From NCBI GenBank assembly GCA_964613805.1, contig CAZTJF010000018.1, positions 1 through 64,000 of the forward strand: a stretch of DNA of 64,000 nucleotides, in the 5' to 3' direction. The stretch is from XYD12-FULL-36-8 sp964613805 (GTDB taxonomy: Bacteria > Bacteroidota > Ignavibacteria > Ignavibacteriales > Ignavibacteriaceae). The translations under genes were made by a program, and so were the position numbers. The notes under the pieces were generated by a model. The model saw nothing but the letters and a program-made list of their open reading frames with translations. It ran no database searches and was not told the origin of the DNA. Of the stretch, positions 1 through 6,845 are shown in pieces (position 1 is the stretch's first letter; each line of letters opens with the position of its first letter).

Positions 1-53
<53 letters not shown>

Positions 54-68
54 ATATAATTTGGGTTG

Positions 69-100
69 CAAATATACTCATTATGCTATGGAGTGTCAAA
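69..100 (-). promoter_or_regulatory. Promoter of the initiator tRNA (TTTG-N20-TATATTTG)
   Basis: On the minus strand TTTG (100-97) is followed after exactly 20 bases by TATATTTG (76-69), which matches the Bacteroidota -33/-7 consensus TTTG/TAnnTTTG. The -7 box ends 15 bases before the tRNA 5' end. The same pair with the same spacing precedes rlpA and rpsT in this window. Confidence 0.8.
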
Positions 101-121
101 CCACAACGAGAGGAAGCTTTG

Positions 122-149
122 GAATGAATGGCTGAATGAATGAATGGCT
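122..149. repeat. Short imperfect tandem repeat (GAATGAATGGCT)
   Basis: GAATGAATGGCT (122-133) is followed directly by GAATGAATGAATGGCT (134-149), the second copy carrying one extra GAAT unit. It lies between the tRNA promoter and the stop codon of the small gene at 155-421. This looks like replication slippage, and no function is inferred. Confidence 0.6.
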
Positions 150-154
150 TTAAT

Positions 155-421
155 TTATACGTTAAAATTAAAACTCGATATTATTCCGTCACCACTTTGC
201 GATTGAACATGAAGTTCATTCAGTTTTTGAATGATGCTTAAGATGCTTTTTCTTTTCTCTTCAACAAGATCTGTTAAAAATGTTCTTACTTCAGGAAAAT
301 TGCATTCAGCGAGAATCCCCTCATAAAAACGCACCATAGTGGCCTCTTTTCGCAGCGCTTCATTAAGCATCGCACATGTATTTCTGCAGGCATGCTGGCA
401 ATCAACTTTTATCTGTGTCAT
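155..421 (-). CDS. Small Cys-rich protein with ferritin-like helical hairpin
   Basis: An 88-residue protein, last in the kor operon direction and 48 bases after korC. Residues 20-70 form two amphipathic helices with the spacing of a ferritin/rubrerythrin half-bundle (EALRKEATMVRFYEG, then FLTDLVEEKRKS). The usual second ExxH iron-ligand motif is absent (EEKRKS instead), so di-iron binding is not supported. The N-terminus has Cys at 8, 12 and 16 (CxxxCxxxC, one helical face) plus Cys40. It may be an accessory or metal-handling protein for the neighbouring oxidoreductase; this is inference from position only. No family was assigned with certainty. Confidence 0.7.
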   Translation of the reverse strand: MTQIKVDCQHACRNTCAMLNEALRKEATMVRFYEGILAECNFPEVRTFLTDLVEEKRKSILSIIQKLNELHVQSQSGDGIISSFNFNV

Positions 422-469
422 ATTGTGCCTCTTTAGTTCTCTCTAAAACAATTTCTTGTGATTAAATTA

Positions 470-1033
470 TTAAGCTGTTTCTTTAATTGATATCTTAGCA
501 AAATGTTTCCCGATTTCAAGCGCTTGTTCATTAACAGGGATCATGTGATGATGTCTTTCCGGCAATACTTTTCTTAAAGCTGAAAGAATGTTCTCTATTT
601 TTACAATCGGCTTTTTCTCAAGAAAAGCTCCGAGTATAATCATGTTGGCAACCTGTTTCTTATTAAGTTTTTGTGCTTCTTCCATTGCCGGAACACCAAG
701 ACAATCAATATCGGTTCTTGTTGGCGGGTTAATAATACTCGACTCTTCATATATCAATAAGCCGCCAGGTTTTACTGAATGTTCAAACTTATCTAACGAG
801 GGCTGATTAAGAACAATTGCCGAATCAAATTTCGATACGATGGGAGAACTTATTCTTGAAGTTGAAACTATAACAATACAGTTTGCTGTACCCCCGCGCA
901 TTTCGGGTCCGTACGAAGGCATCCAGCTAACTTCTTTGTTTTCTATCATTGCAGAATAAGCAAGAGTTTGACCCATCGAAAGAATCCCTTGTCCTCCGAA
1001 TCCCGCGAAAATTATTTCTTGTGCTTTTTCCAT
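470..1033 (-). CDS. korC: 2-oxoacid:ferredoxin oxidoreductase, gamma subunit
   Basis: The 187-residue gamma subunit of a four-subunit 2-oxoacid:ferredoxin oxidoreductase, which oxidatively decarboxylates a 2-oxoacid to acyl-CoA and reduces ferredoxin in the cytoplasm. The N-terminal GFGGQGILSMGQ and the following PSYGPEMRGGTANC are the family's diagnostic motifs, and the length is typical. It follows korB by 39 bases in the order korD-korA-korB-korC. Family membership is clear. The substrate (2-oxoglutarate, branched-chain 2-oxoacid or pyruvate) is not settled by the sequence; the split four-subunit form favours Kor or Vor. Confidence 0.93.
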   Translation of the reverse strand: MEKAQEIIFAGFGGQGILSMGQTLAYSAMIENKEVSWMPSYGPEMRGGTANCIVIVSTSRISSPIVSKFDSAIVLNQPSLDKFEHSVKPGGLLIYEESSIINPPTRTDIDCLGVPAMEEAQKLNKKQVANMIILGAFLEKKPIVKIENILSALRKVLPERHHHMIPVNEQALEIGKHFAKISIKETA

Positions 1034-1072
1034 TTCATTTACCTTAATTACAAACAGTACTTGAACAAATAA

Positions 1073-1867
1073 TTAGTTTAAATTTTCTGCTGCGACCTTT
1101 GGCTCTACTTTAGGAACCTTTAAATCTCCTAAAGGATAAACCGGGAACATGTGCTCTTCAATCCACTTCATGGTTTCAACTGGAGTCATCTTCCATCCGG
1201 AAGGACAATTGGAAACAACTTCAATAAAGCATGTTCCTTTTTTCTCTTTTTGATATTCAAAAGATTTGGCAATCGCCTTTTTCAATTTTCTTATTGCGTT
1301 TGAAGTATGAATCGAGTGTCTGCTTACATAATAAGCTCCCGGCAATTGGGCTAATAGCTCAGTTATTTTTAAGGGATTTCCAATCGCCGCAGCTTCTCTT
1401 CCATATGGACTTGTTGATGTAACTTGACCTAATAAGGTTGTTGGAGCCATCTGCCCGCCTGTCATTCCATAGATAGCATTGTTGATGAAAACCATCAAAA
1501 TATTTTCGCCGCGATTAACAGTATGAATTGTTTCAGCCGTACCTATTGCCGCAAGATCACCATCGCCCTGGTAAGAAAAAACATATTTATCGGGAAGAAC
1601 TCTCTTTACACCCGTAGCAACTGCAGAAGCTCTTCCATGAGCAGCTTCCTGCATGTCAATATTCATATAATTGTATGCAAATACTGAACAGCCAACAGGT
1701 GCAATGCCGACTGTTTTATCCTGAATGCCCATTTCCTCAACAACTTCCATAAGTATCTTGTGAACAATTCCGTGCCCGCAGCCGGGACAATAATGCATTG
1801 GGGTGTCGGTTAATGTTGTTGGTTTACAGTATACTACTTCAAATTCTTCGGGGATTTTATTTTCCAT
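1073..1867 (-). CDS. korB: 2-oxoacid:ferredoxin oxidoreductase, beta (TPP-binding) subunit
   Basis: The 264-residue beta subunit carrying thiamine diphosphate. The N-terminal HYCPGCGHGIVHKIL is the conserved CxxC region of Kor/Vor beta subunits, and SYQGDGDLAAIGTAETIH with the following NNAIYGMTGGQ forms the Mg-TPP motif (GDGD ... N). It starts 11 bases after korA, so the two are probably translationally coupled. The chain is complete at the usual length for KorB and has no fused ferredoxin domain, consistent with a separate delta subunit at 3005-3241. Confidence 0.93.
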   Translation of the reverse strand: MENKIPEEFEVVYCKPTTLTDTPMHYCPGCGHGIVHKILMEVVEEMGIQDKTVGIAPVGCSVFAYNYMNIDMQEAAHGRASAVATGVKRVLPDKYVFSYQGDGDLAAIGTAETIHTVNRGENILMVFINNAIYGMTGGQMAPTTLLGQVTSTSPYGREAAAIGNPLKITELLAQLPGAYYVSRHSIHTSNAIRKLKKAIAKSFEYQKEKKGTCFIEVVSNCPSGWKMTPVETMKWIEEHMFPVYPLGDLKVPKVEPKVAAENLN

Positions 1868-1878
1868 TTTGAATTCCT

Positions 1879-2973
1879 TTATTCCAGAGTAAGAGTTTGC
1901 TTTTCAATGAGAGCTTCAACTTTTTCTAAAACTTCTTCAGGAGAAGAAATCATTCCGCCCATTCTTCCGGTAGAGCTTACCGGGCATTGTCCGTTAACAG
2001 CTAAAGCCACATCTTCAACCATTTGACCAGCATTCATTTCAACAACTAAGACCGATTGTACCCTTGCCGCCAGCCGTGCAATTTCATCTTTAGGAAATGG
2101 ATACAAAGTAATTGGTCTAAGTAAACCGAGCTTAATATCTTTTTCTCTTCCAAGTTCAACCACCTTTTGACAAATCCTTGCACCCAAACCATAAGCAACC
2201 AAAAGAATTTCGGCATCATCGGTTAGGATTGATTCAAACCGAATTTCCTTTTGTATCGCTTTATATTTTTCCTGAAGATGAAGATTCACCTGCTCCATTT
2301 TTTCGGGCTGAATGAAAAGTGATGTAATGATGTTTCTTTCTTTTCTTTTTCCCATACCCGAAGTTGCCCAATTATTATCGGGATAGGAAAGAGAACCTTC
2401 TGGCGGTAAAACAACTTTTTCCATCATTTGACCTAAAGCACCATCAGCAAGAATGAATGCAGGGTTTCTATATTTTTCAGCTAAACGGAATGCATCAAAT
2501 ACAAAGTCAGCCATTTCCTGCACCGAAGCAGGAGCTAAAACAATCAGATGATAGTCACCATGACCACCGCCTTTTACGGCCTGCCAATAATCACTTTGAG
2601 ACGGCTGAATGGTTCCTAATCCCGGACCGCCACGATTAATATTTACAACCAAACATGGCAGTTCAGCTGCTGCAATGTATGATAGTCCTTCTTGCATTAA
2701 GCTAATACCCGGACTTGATGAAGAAGTCATTACTCTGGCTCCTGCACCGGCGCCGCCAAAAACCATGTTAATAGCTGCCAACTCACTTTCGGCTTGAACA
2801 ACAACTCTGCCGCGCTTTGGCATCTCCCGTGTGAAATATTCAAGGATTTCTGATTGTGGCGTTATGGGATAGCCGAAATATGCATTAATTCCGGCTCTAA
2901 TTGCTGCTTCTGCAAGAGCTTCATTCCCCTTCATCAAGCGGGGTTCATTATCTGAATTATTATTTTTATTCAT
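1879..2973 (-). CDS. korA: 2-oxoacid:ferredoxin oxidoreductase, alpha subunit
   Basis: The 364-residue alpha (pyrimidine-binding) subunit. Characteristic stretches are KGNEALAEAAIRAGINAYFG and YPITPQSEILEYF near the N-terminus, then QAESELAAINMVFGGAGAGA with SSSSPGISLMQEG, and the transketolase C-terminal-like region GLLRPITLYPFPKDE near residue 290. It lacks the N-terminal gamma domain found in fused KorA types, matching the separate korC. It lies 31 bases downstream of korD. The complex supplies reduced ferredoxin, a plausible donor for the hydrogenase encoded at the other end of the window (inference). Confidence 0.93.
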   Translation of the reverse strand: MNKNNNSDNEPRLMKGNEALAEAAIRAGINAYFGYPITPQSEILEYFTREMPKRGRVVVQAESELAAINMVFGGAGAGARVMTSSSSPGISLMQEGLSYIAAAELPCLVVNINRGGPGLGTIQPSQSDYWQAVKGGGHGDYHLIVLAPASVQEMADFVFDAFRLAEKYRNPAFILADGALGQMMEKVVLPPEGSLSYPDNNWATSGMGKRKERNIITSLFIQPEKMEQVNLHLQEKYKAIQKEIRFESILTDDAEILLVAYGLGARICQKVVELGREKDIKLGLLRPITLYPFPKDEIARLAARVQSVLVVEMNAGQMVEDVALAVNGQCPVSSTGRMGGMISSPEEVLEKVEALIEKQTLTLE

Positions 2974-3004
2974 TTTAAACCTTGGTTAGAAAATCTAAAA
3001 ACGA

Positions 3005-3241
3005 TTAAGCAACTTTACTTTTGGCGATTTTCGGCTGTCTATAGACTGTAATTGCCGGTTCGGGACAAACTATTGCACAATTAATACAACCTGTGCAATT
3101 ATCCTTAATTAGCTCAACATAACGATAACCATGTGTATTTATATGTGTGGATAACCCTAAGCTTCCCTGGGGGCAGGCAACTATGCATAGTTCGCAGCCC
3201 TTACAAATTTCTTCATCTATTTTTACGGTTCCTTTTATCAT
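3005..3241 (-). CDS. korD: 2-oxoacid:ferredoxin oxidoreductase, delta (2x4Fe-4S) subunit
   Basis: A 78-residue ferredoxin-like subunit that takes electrons from the TPP subunit. It holds two complete 4Fe-4S motifs: CKGCELCIVACP (Cys13, 16, 19, 23) and CTGCINCAIVCP. It is the first gene of the kor operon on the minus strand; the nearest upstream sequence is the 378-base gap up to rlpA. No TAnnTTTG promoter is visible upstream of it, so how the operon is transcribed is not shown by the sequence. Confidence 0.92.
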   Translation of the reverse strand: MIKGTVKIDEEICKGCELCIVACPQGSLGLSTHINTHGYRYVELIKDNCTGCINCAIVCPEPAITVYRQPKIAKSKVA

Positions 3242-3320
3242 ATGATTATACCAGTTATTTATTGATGAATTATATCTTTAGCGGTGAAATGACAAGATAT
3301 ATGCCACGAAGCTATTAACG

Positions 3321-3339
3321 AAGATTTTTGAAAAATCTT
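3321..3339. repeat. Perfect AT-rich inverted repeat upstream of korD
   Basis: AAGATTTTT-G-AAAAATCTT is a perfect 9+1+9 palindrome, 80 bases upstream of the korD start. It could be an operator for a dimeric regulator or a small hairpin. It lies in a region without genes, so coding constraint does not explain it. The function is inference. Confidence 0.4.
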
Positions 3340-3423
3340 TGCTACTTCAACTCATTATTTTTATTCATTGCCATTTCAAAGAAAAGGAAATCATGAGTTT
3401 TCTTATTTGAGAGAGTAAACTAA

Positions 3424-3575
3424 AATCAGAGGTTTGCTAACTAATAGTCATCCACATCTACCAAACCCCTCAATTGAACAGATACCTAACCCGATGAAAG
3501 CCGCGCAACCGAAACTTGATACCCAAGGTAGAACCCCGCCTCAGGTTTGTCGCCGCTCAGAAAAACGGCTTTTTT
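3424..3575 (+). ncRNA. Candidate structured RNA ending in a T-tract terminator
   Basis: The non-coding gap 3242-3619 holds a locally GC-richer block (about 3460-3575) unlike the AT-rich sequence around it. Visible pairings are CAAACC (3463 region) with GGTTTG (3543-3548) closing the block, a competing AGAGGTTTG (3426 region) that can pair with the same CAAACC, and AAAGCCG (3497-3503) that is complementary to CGGCTTT (3566-3572) of the terminator. The segment CCCGATGAAAGCCGCGCAACC resembles the core of SAM-I riboswitches (CCCGATGAAA-CC-G-GCAACC), but the GGAGGGA arm expected upstream is missing. Because a separate promoter for rlpA lies downstream at 3629-3660, this could be a small independent RNA or an attenuated leader. 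Class unknown. Confidence 0.4.
3552..3575 (+). terminator. Candidate intrinsic terminator upstream of rlpA
   Basis: GCCG (3552-3555) and CGGC (3566-3569) flank a ten-base loop and are followed by six T. The stem is short but all G-C. The CGGCTTT arm can alternatively pair with AAAGCCG at 3497-3503, the kind of switch expected in a leader. Confidence 0.45.
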
Positions 3576-3628
3576 GCTATAAAATCGAAACATTTGGCTG
3601 AAAGTCTTTCGGTTTAATTTTGAGAATT

Positions 3629-3660
3629 TTTGTAATTGATCTTAAAAAGTCCTATTTTTG
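3629..3660 (+). promoter_or_regulatory. Promoter of rlpA (TTTG-N20-TATTTTTG)
   Basis: TTTG at 3629-3632 and TATTTTTG at 3653-3660 are separated by 20 bases, as at the tRNA and rpsT promoters. Predicted transcription starts near 3667, which rules out the upstream in-frame TTG at 3620 as the rlpA start. Confidence 0.75.
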
Positions 3661-3685
3661 CCCCGTAAACAATTATGAGGTCTTA

Positions 3686-4177
3686 TTGAAAATCACAAAA
3701 ATATTCATCGTTCTGGCATTGATTTCGGTGGTAGGTTTCACTTTGGACTCGGGAGAGGATAATAAATCTGAAACTGCAGCAACAAAAGAAGAAATTGCTT
3801 CGGAAAATGATTCTGAAATCAATTCCTCGATTGAACTTCTTGAATATGTAGATCGGGGGGTTATGGTTGCTTCATGGTATGGTCCCCGGTTTCATGGAAG
3901 AAAAACCGCAAATGGCGAGATTTTCAACCAGTTGGCATTTACTGCCGCACATAAGAAATTTAAATTTGGAACACTTTTAAGATTAACAAACCCCAACACT
4001 GAAAAGTCCATTATTGTTAGAATTAACGATAGAGGTCCATTCATGAGAGGCAGAGAACTTGATCTTTCTAAAGCCGCTGCAGTAGAATTGGGTATCTTGG
4101 AAAGAGGTGTTGCAAAGTTAAATACTGAACTGGTCACGCTGAAAGGTACCAACTTTCCGGTGATTACTCTCAACTAA
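3686..4177 (+). CDS. rlpA: RlpA-like septal ring lytic transglycosylase/DPBB protein
   Basis: A 163-residue exported protein. A Lys-led hydrophobic segment (KITKIFIVLALISVVGF) is followed by an acidic linker and a double-psi beta-barrel domain with the RlpA signature GVMVASWYGPRFHGRKTANG, then VRINDRGPFMRGRELDLS. RlpA proteins bind denuded glycan and in some species cleave it at the septum. The reading frame is open back to a TTG at 3620. I chose the TTG at 3686 because GAGG (3677-3680) sits five bases before it, the signal peptide then starts directly, and the promoter lies between the two TTGs. No SPOR domain is present. Confidence 0.87.
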   Translation: MKITKIFIVLALISVVGFTLDSGEDNKSETAATKEEIASENDSEINSSIELLEYVDRGVMVASWYGPRFHGRKTANGEIFNQLAFTAAHKKFKFGTLLRLTNPNTEKSIIVRINDRGPFMRGRELDLSKAAAVELGILERGVAKLNTELVTLKGTNFPVITLN

Positions 4178-4205
4178 TAGTTAAAGTGAAAGACTACCAA
4201 TTTGT

Positions 4206-4227
4206 CCCCGCTGAGCGGGGATTTTTT
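4206..4227 (+). terminator. Intrinsic terminator after rlpA
   Basis: A six-pair stem CCCCGC/GCGGGG (4206-4220) with loop TGA, followed by A and six T. It is a strong rho-independent terminator 28 bases after the rlpA stop codon and separates rlpA from the methyltransferase at 4299. Confidence 0.9.
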
Positions 4228-4298
4228 ATTCCAAATGAGCATCAAATCAACTTAATTGTTAAATTACAATAGCTTAATTAAATATTCTAAAGATTAGT

Positions 4299-4853
4299 AT
4301 GAAATTAAACCTTGGTTGCGGGAAAGATATTAAACGTGGATATGTTAATCTTGATATCGTTGATTATGGTGGTAACCAAATTCATGATATAAACAGATTT
4401 CCCTATCCTTTTCAGGACAATACTTTCGAGGAAATATATGCCTCTCACGTTCTGGAGCATCTCGATAATTTCAACAAAACGGTTACGGAACTTTACAGAA
4501 TAGCTAAACCAAATTGTATAATAATAGTATACGCTCCTTTCTTCCTTAATACAAAATATTTTGGTGAACCCGATCACAAAATTCCATTTTCAATCAGAAC
4601 CTTTGACAATTACGAATTTATAGGTAATAGAAAACTAAAATTTTACGAAAAGTGGAAACTCGACCATAGAACAAATTATGAAAGCGGGGCAAAGTTTGAA
4701 GTTTTAGAGAAGAAATTTATTACCTCACATTTTGCCGTTTTGAAATGGCTGGATTTCGTCGTAAATATTGAGCCAGTAATTTACGAGAGATTCTTCGCAG
4801 GAATCTTTTCCCCTGAAGAAGTATACTTTAAACTACGGGTAGTTAAGCATTAA
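4299..4853 (+). CDS. Class I SAM-dependent methyltransferase (Methyltransf_11-like)
   Basis: A 184-residue single-domain methyltransferase. Motif I is LNLGCGKDIKRGYVNLDI (residues 3-20), with the acidic end of strand 2 in NLDI. The later FEEIYASHVLEHLDN is the motif III/post-III region typical of methyltransferases near polysaccharide or lipid genes. The substrate is unknown. It stands alone on the plus strand between a terminator and a convergent T9SS-sorted gene. No RBS-strength motif or promoter of the TAnnTTTG type is visible in the AT-rich leader. Confidence 0.8.
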   Translation: MKLNLGCGKDIKRGYVNLDIVDYGGNQIHDINRFPYPFQDNTFEEIYASHVLEHLDNFNKTVTELYRIAKPNCIIIVYAPFFLNTKYFGEPDHKIPFSIRTFDNYEFIGNRKLKFYEKWKLDHRTNYESGAKFEVLEKKFITSHFAVLKWLDFVVNIEPVIYERFFAGIFSPEEVYFKLRVVKH

Positions 4854-4935
4854 GAACTCAATTCTAACTTGACCATTTAATTTATTGGGCATTTAAACCA
4901 ACCCACCAGAATAGCTAAACACTCCAATAGCGTCA

Positions 4936-6186
4936 TCACTTTATCAAAATTAATTTCTTTGTTTCATTAAAATTTCCCGCTTGCATACGATAGTAATATA
5001 CTCCCGAAGCGAATCCACCACTGCTTGCATCCCATTCTTTTTCATACTGCCCTGCTTGAAGTTCTTCAGAGATTAGAGTTGCCATCTCTTGTCCAAATGC
5101 GTCGTAAATTTTTAATGTTACAAATTTCGAGGCAGAAACTGAGAATCGAATCTTGGTTAATGGGTTGAAAGGGTTGGGATAGTTTTGAAACAATTCAAAT
5201 GCTGTCGGCTGCAAACCGGAAAGTGGTTCAATCGAAGTAATCAATTGAGAAATCGGTCTTCTGTAGTTGTTTCCATTCATATGTGCGACGAAAATATCCG
5301 TTCCTAAAACACCGAACGCACTAAAATTTTTACTGAAACCAAAACCATCATTCACCTCAGTCCAACTCATGCCATTATTAGTTGTAAGGTATACACCAGA
5401 AACCGCAATAGCGGTGAACACATTAGAGCCGATTGAGTACAGTATCCCGCCATTGGGTGATGGTAATCCACTATCTGTCACACTCCAATTAGAACCATTA
5501 TCAGATGAGTAAAATATCTGTATTGTCGGATTTGTACCTGCTGAAGCGTAAAGATTATTTCCAGCAGCTACAAGCGATGTAATATTGGTGCTGCTTAATC
5601 CGTTAATTGCAGTTATCCAATTCTCGCCACCATCAGTAGAGCGAAACACACCACCACCGGCAGTGCCGGCAAATAAATCAGCGCCAATCACTGCAAGGTA
5701 GCTGATGAATGGATATGTTAGACCATTGGTAGTTACCGCGCTCCAGCCAAATCCACCATCAGTTGAAACTAACAAACCTCCACCGCCGGCAAATAATTTA
5801 TTTCCCATTTTTACTATTGTGGGAATCCACTTAAATGTAAATCCGGAATTTATTTCAATCCAGCTATCTCCATTATTAGTTGACAGAAAAAGACCGCTGT
5901 CGGCTCCTGCAAGTAAGTTTGTACCTTCAGCTAACAATGCAGAGATATTCTTACCTGTTAATTCGCTGCCAACCTTTATCCATGCGCTCTGACTGTTGTC
6001 CGATGATTTCCAAACCCCGTCTCCAAAAGTTCCTGCAAAATAATTACCTCCGATTTGAGCATAACATTGAACCGAGCGGAAAGATGTTCCGGTTGGACCA
6101 AATGTTAACTGCCATTGGGCATCAGCTGAACGAGTACAAAGTAATGAAATGAGCAAAACGAAAATGCTTTTGTAAATTGCTTTCAT
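4936..6186 (-). CDS. Secreted BNR/YCF48-like propeller protein with T9SS sorting domain
   Basis: A 416-residue protein. Residues 1-23 form a signal peptide ending SADAQ. The body (about 24-320) consists of repeating blades with motifs such as VWKSSDN, LFLSTNNGDSW and VFRSTDGGENW, the BNR/YCF48 type of beta-propeller. The C-terminal ~80 residues carry a type A T9SS sorting domain: FQNYPNPFNPLTKIRF, LKIYDAFG and GVYYYRM, ending in a basic KKLILIK. It is therefore expected to cross the outer membrane through T9SS and be anchored or released. The blades give no clear function. Single gene, convergent with the upstream methyltransferase. Confidence 0.88.
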   Translation of the reverse strand: MKAIYKSIFVLLISLLCTRSADAQWQLTFGPTGTSFRSVQCYAQIGGNYFAGTFGDGVWKSSDNSQSAWIKVGSELTGKNISALLAEGTNLLAGADSGLFLSTNNGDSWIEINSGFTFKWIPTIVKMGNKLFAGGGGLLVSTDGGFGWSAVTTNGLTYPFISYLAVIGADLFAGTAGGGVFRSTDGGENWITAINGLSSTNITSLVAAGNNLYASAGTNPTIQIFYSSDNGSNWSVTDSGLPSPNGGILYSIGSNVFTAIAVSGVYLTTNNGMSWTEVNDGFGFSKNFSAFGVLGTDIFVAHMNGNNYRRPISQLITSIEPLSGLQPTAFELFQNYPNPFNPLTKIRFSVSASKFVTLKIYDAFGQEMATLISEELQAGQYEKEWDASSGGFASGVYYYRMQAGNFNETKKLILIK

Positions 6187-6497
6187 ATTATATTTCCTTT
6201 TCGGTTTAATTATTATTAATGTTTCTAACGTAGAATTTTTTTAGAATATAATTAAAATTGGCAAAATTTGGTGTGATGAAACTCACCTGGGATAAAATAT
6301 TTTCGGGATTTGAGCATTTTAAAAATTTTAGATGTCCAATATCCAGATGCGGTGCTCTACGATTTGGTATAATTGTGTCTCTATAATAAACCATCAAGGA
6401 GTATTTCTGTTCCTAAATTTTTCCTTTTTTATCATTGAATAGTTCAAATAAAAATCACTAAATTTTAGCTTCATTAAACAACAAAACGAAAAAACTT
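6187..6497. other. Intergenic gap without a supported gene
   Basis: A divergent 311-base AT-rich spacer between the T9SS gene (minus) and the 6498 gene (plus). A 63-codon minus-strand frame at 6206-6397 has no recognisable family or ribosome-binding site and was not accepted. No TAnnTTTG promoter with proper spacing was found. Confidence 0.5.
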
Positions 6498-6839
6498 ATG
6501 AAGAAACTACAAAAATTAGCTCTGCCGGTACTTATTGTAATTGTCATTCTCCTCATTTATAAAATTTATTTTTCTGGGGCAAAAGGCCTTGGCTCCTTTT
6601 CTGATTTCGATCCTAACAACAATGCTGTTAAACCCATTACAGTTGAGCTTCTGCAGGACAGAGGAATTAATCAACAAGGTAACGCTGCATCTTTTTATGT
6701 CTCTGATAAAAACGGTCGTGTTGTTGTGGTTTCAGGGGAGTTTTTGCTGCCCCAAGGAATGGAAAATGCTAAAATAATTACTTTAAAGGGACATCTAACC
6801 CAGAGTGGTTTTCACGCACATGAAGTTGTGATTGAGTAA
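6498..6839 (+). CDS. Membrane-anchored OB-fold-like protein, CcmE-like
   Basis: A 113-residue protein with one N-terminal transmembrane helix (residues 7-25, LALPVLIVIVILLIYKIYF) and a periplasmic part. The C-terminus, KIITLKGHLTQSGFHAHEVV, resembles the last strands of the CcmE/OB-fold haem chaperone (V..VEG.....G.F.A.EVL), and the middle has a short two-strand pattern. The His and Tyr that bind haem in CcmE cannot be identified, so a haem role is not claimed. It is six bases upstream of uvrB, so the two are probably co-transcribed. Recognition is by pattern only. Confidence 0.65.
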   Translation: MKKLQKLALPVLIVIVILLIYKIYFSGAKGLGSFSDFDPNNNAVKPITVELLQDRGINQQGNAASFYVSDKNGRVVVVSGEFLLPQGMENAKIITLKGHLTQSGFHAHEVVIE

Positions 6840-6845
6840 AATCTT

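Noticed and set aside
3424..3575. Calling the rlpA-upstream element a SAM-I or c-di-AMP riboswitch outright
   Set aside because: The SAM-I core is similar, but the GGAGGGA/K-turn arm is missing; the ydaO consensus (GGGGAACC, CAGCTAAC) is not found. Kept as an unassigned structured RNA candidate.
3424..3575. Hammerhead-like words (GATGA ... GAAAC) near 3493-3515
   Set aside because: The CTGATGA core is CCGATGA here and no stem II can form between the two words.
6206..6397. 63-codon minus-strand reading frame in the 6187-6497 gap
   Set aside because: No ribosome-binding site, no recognisable domain and composition like the surrounding spacer.
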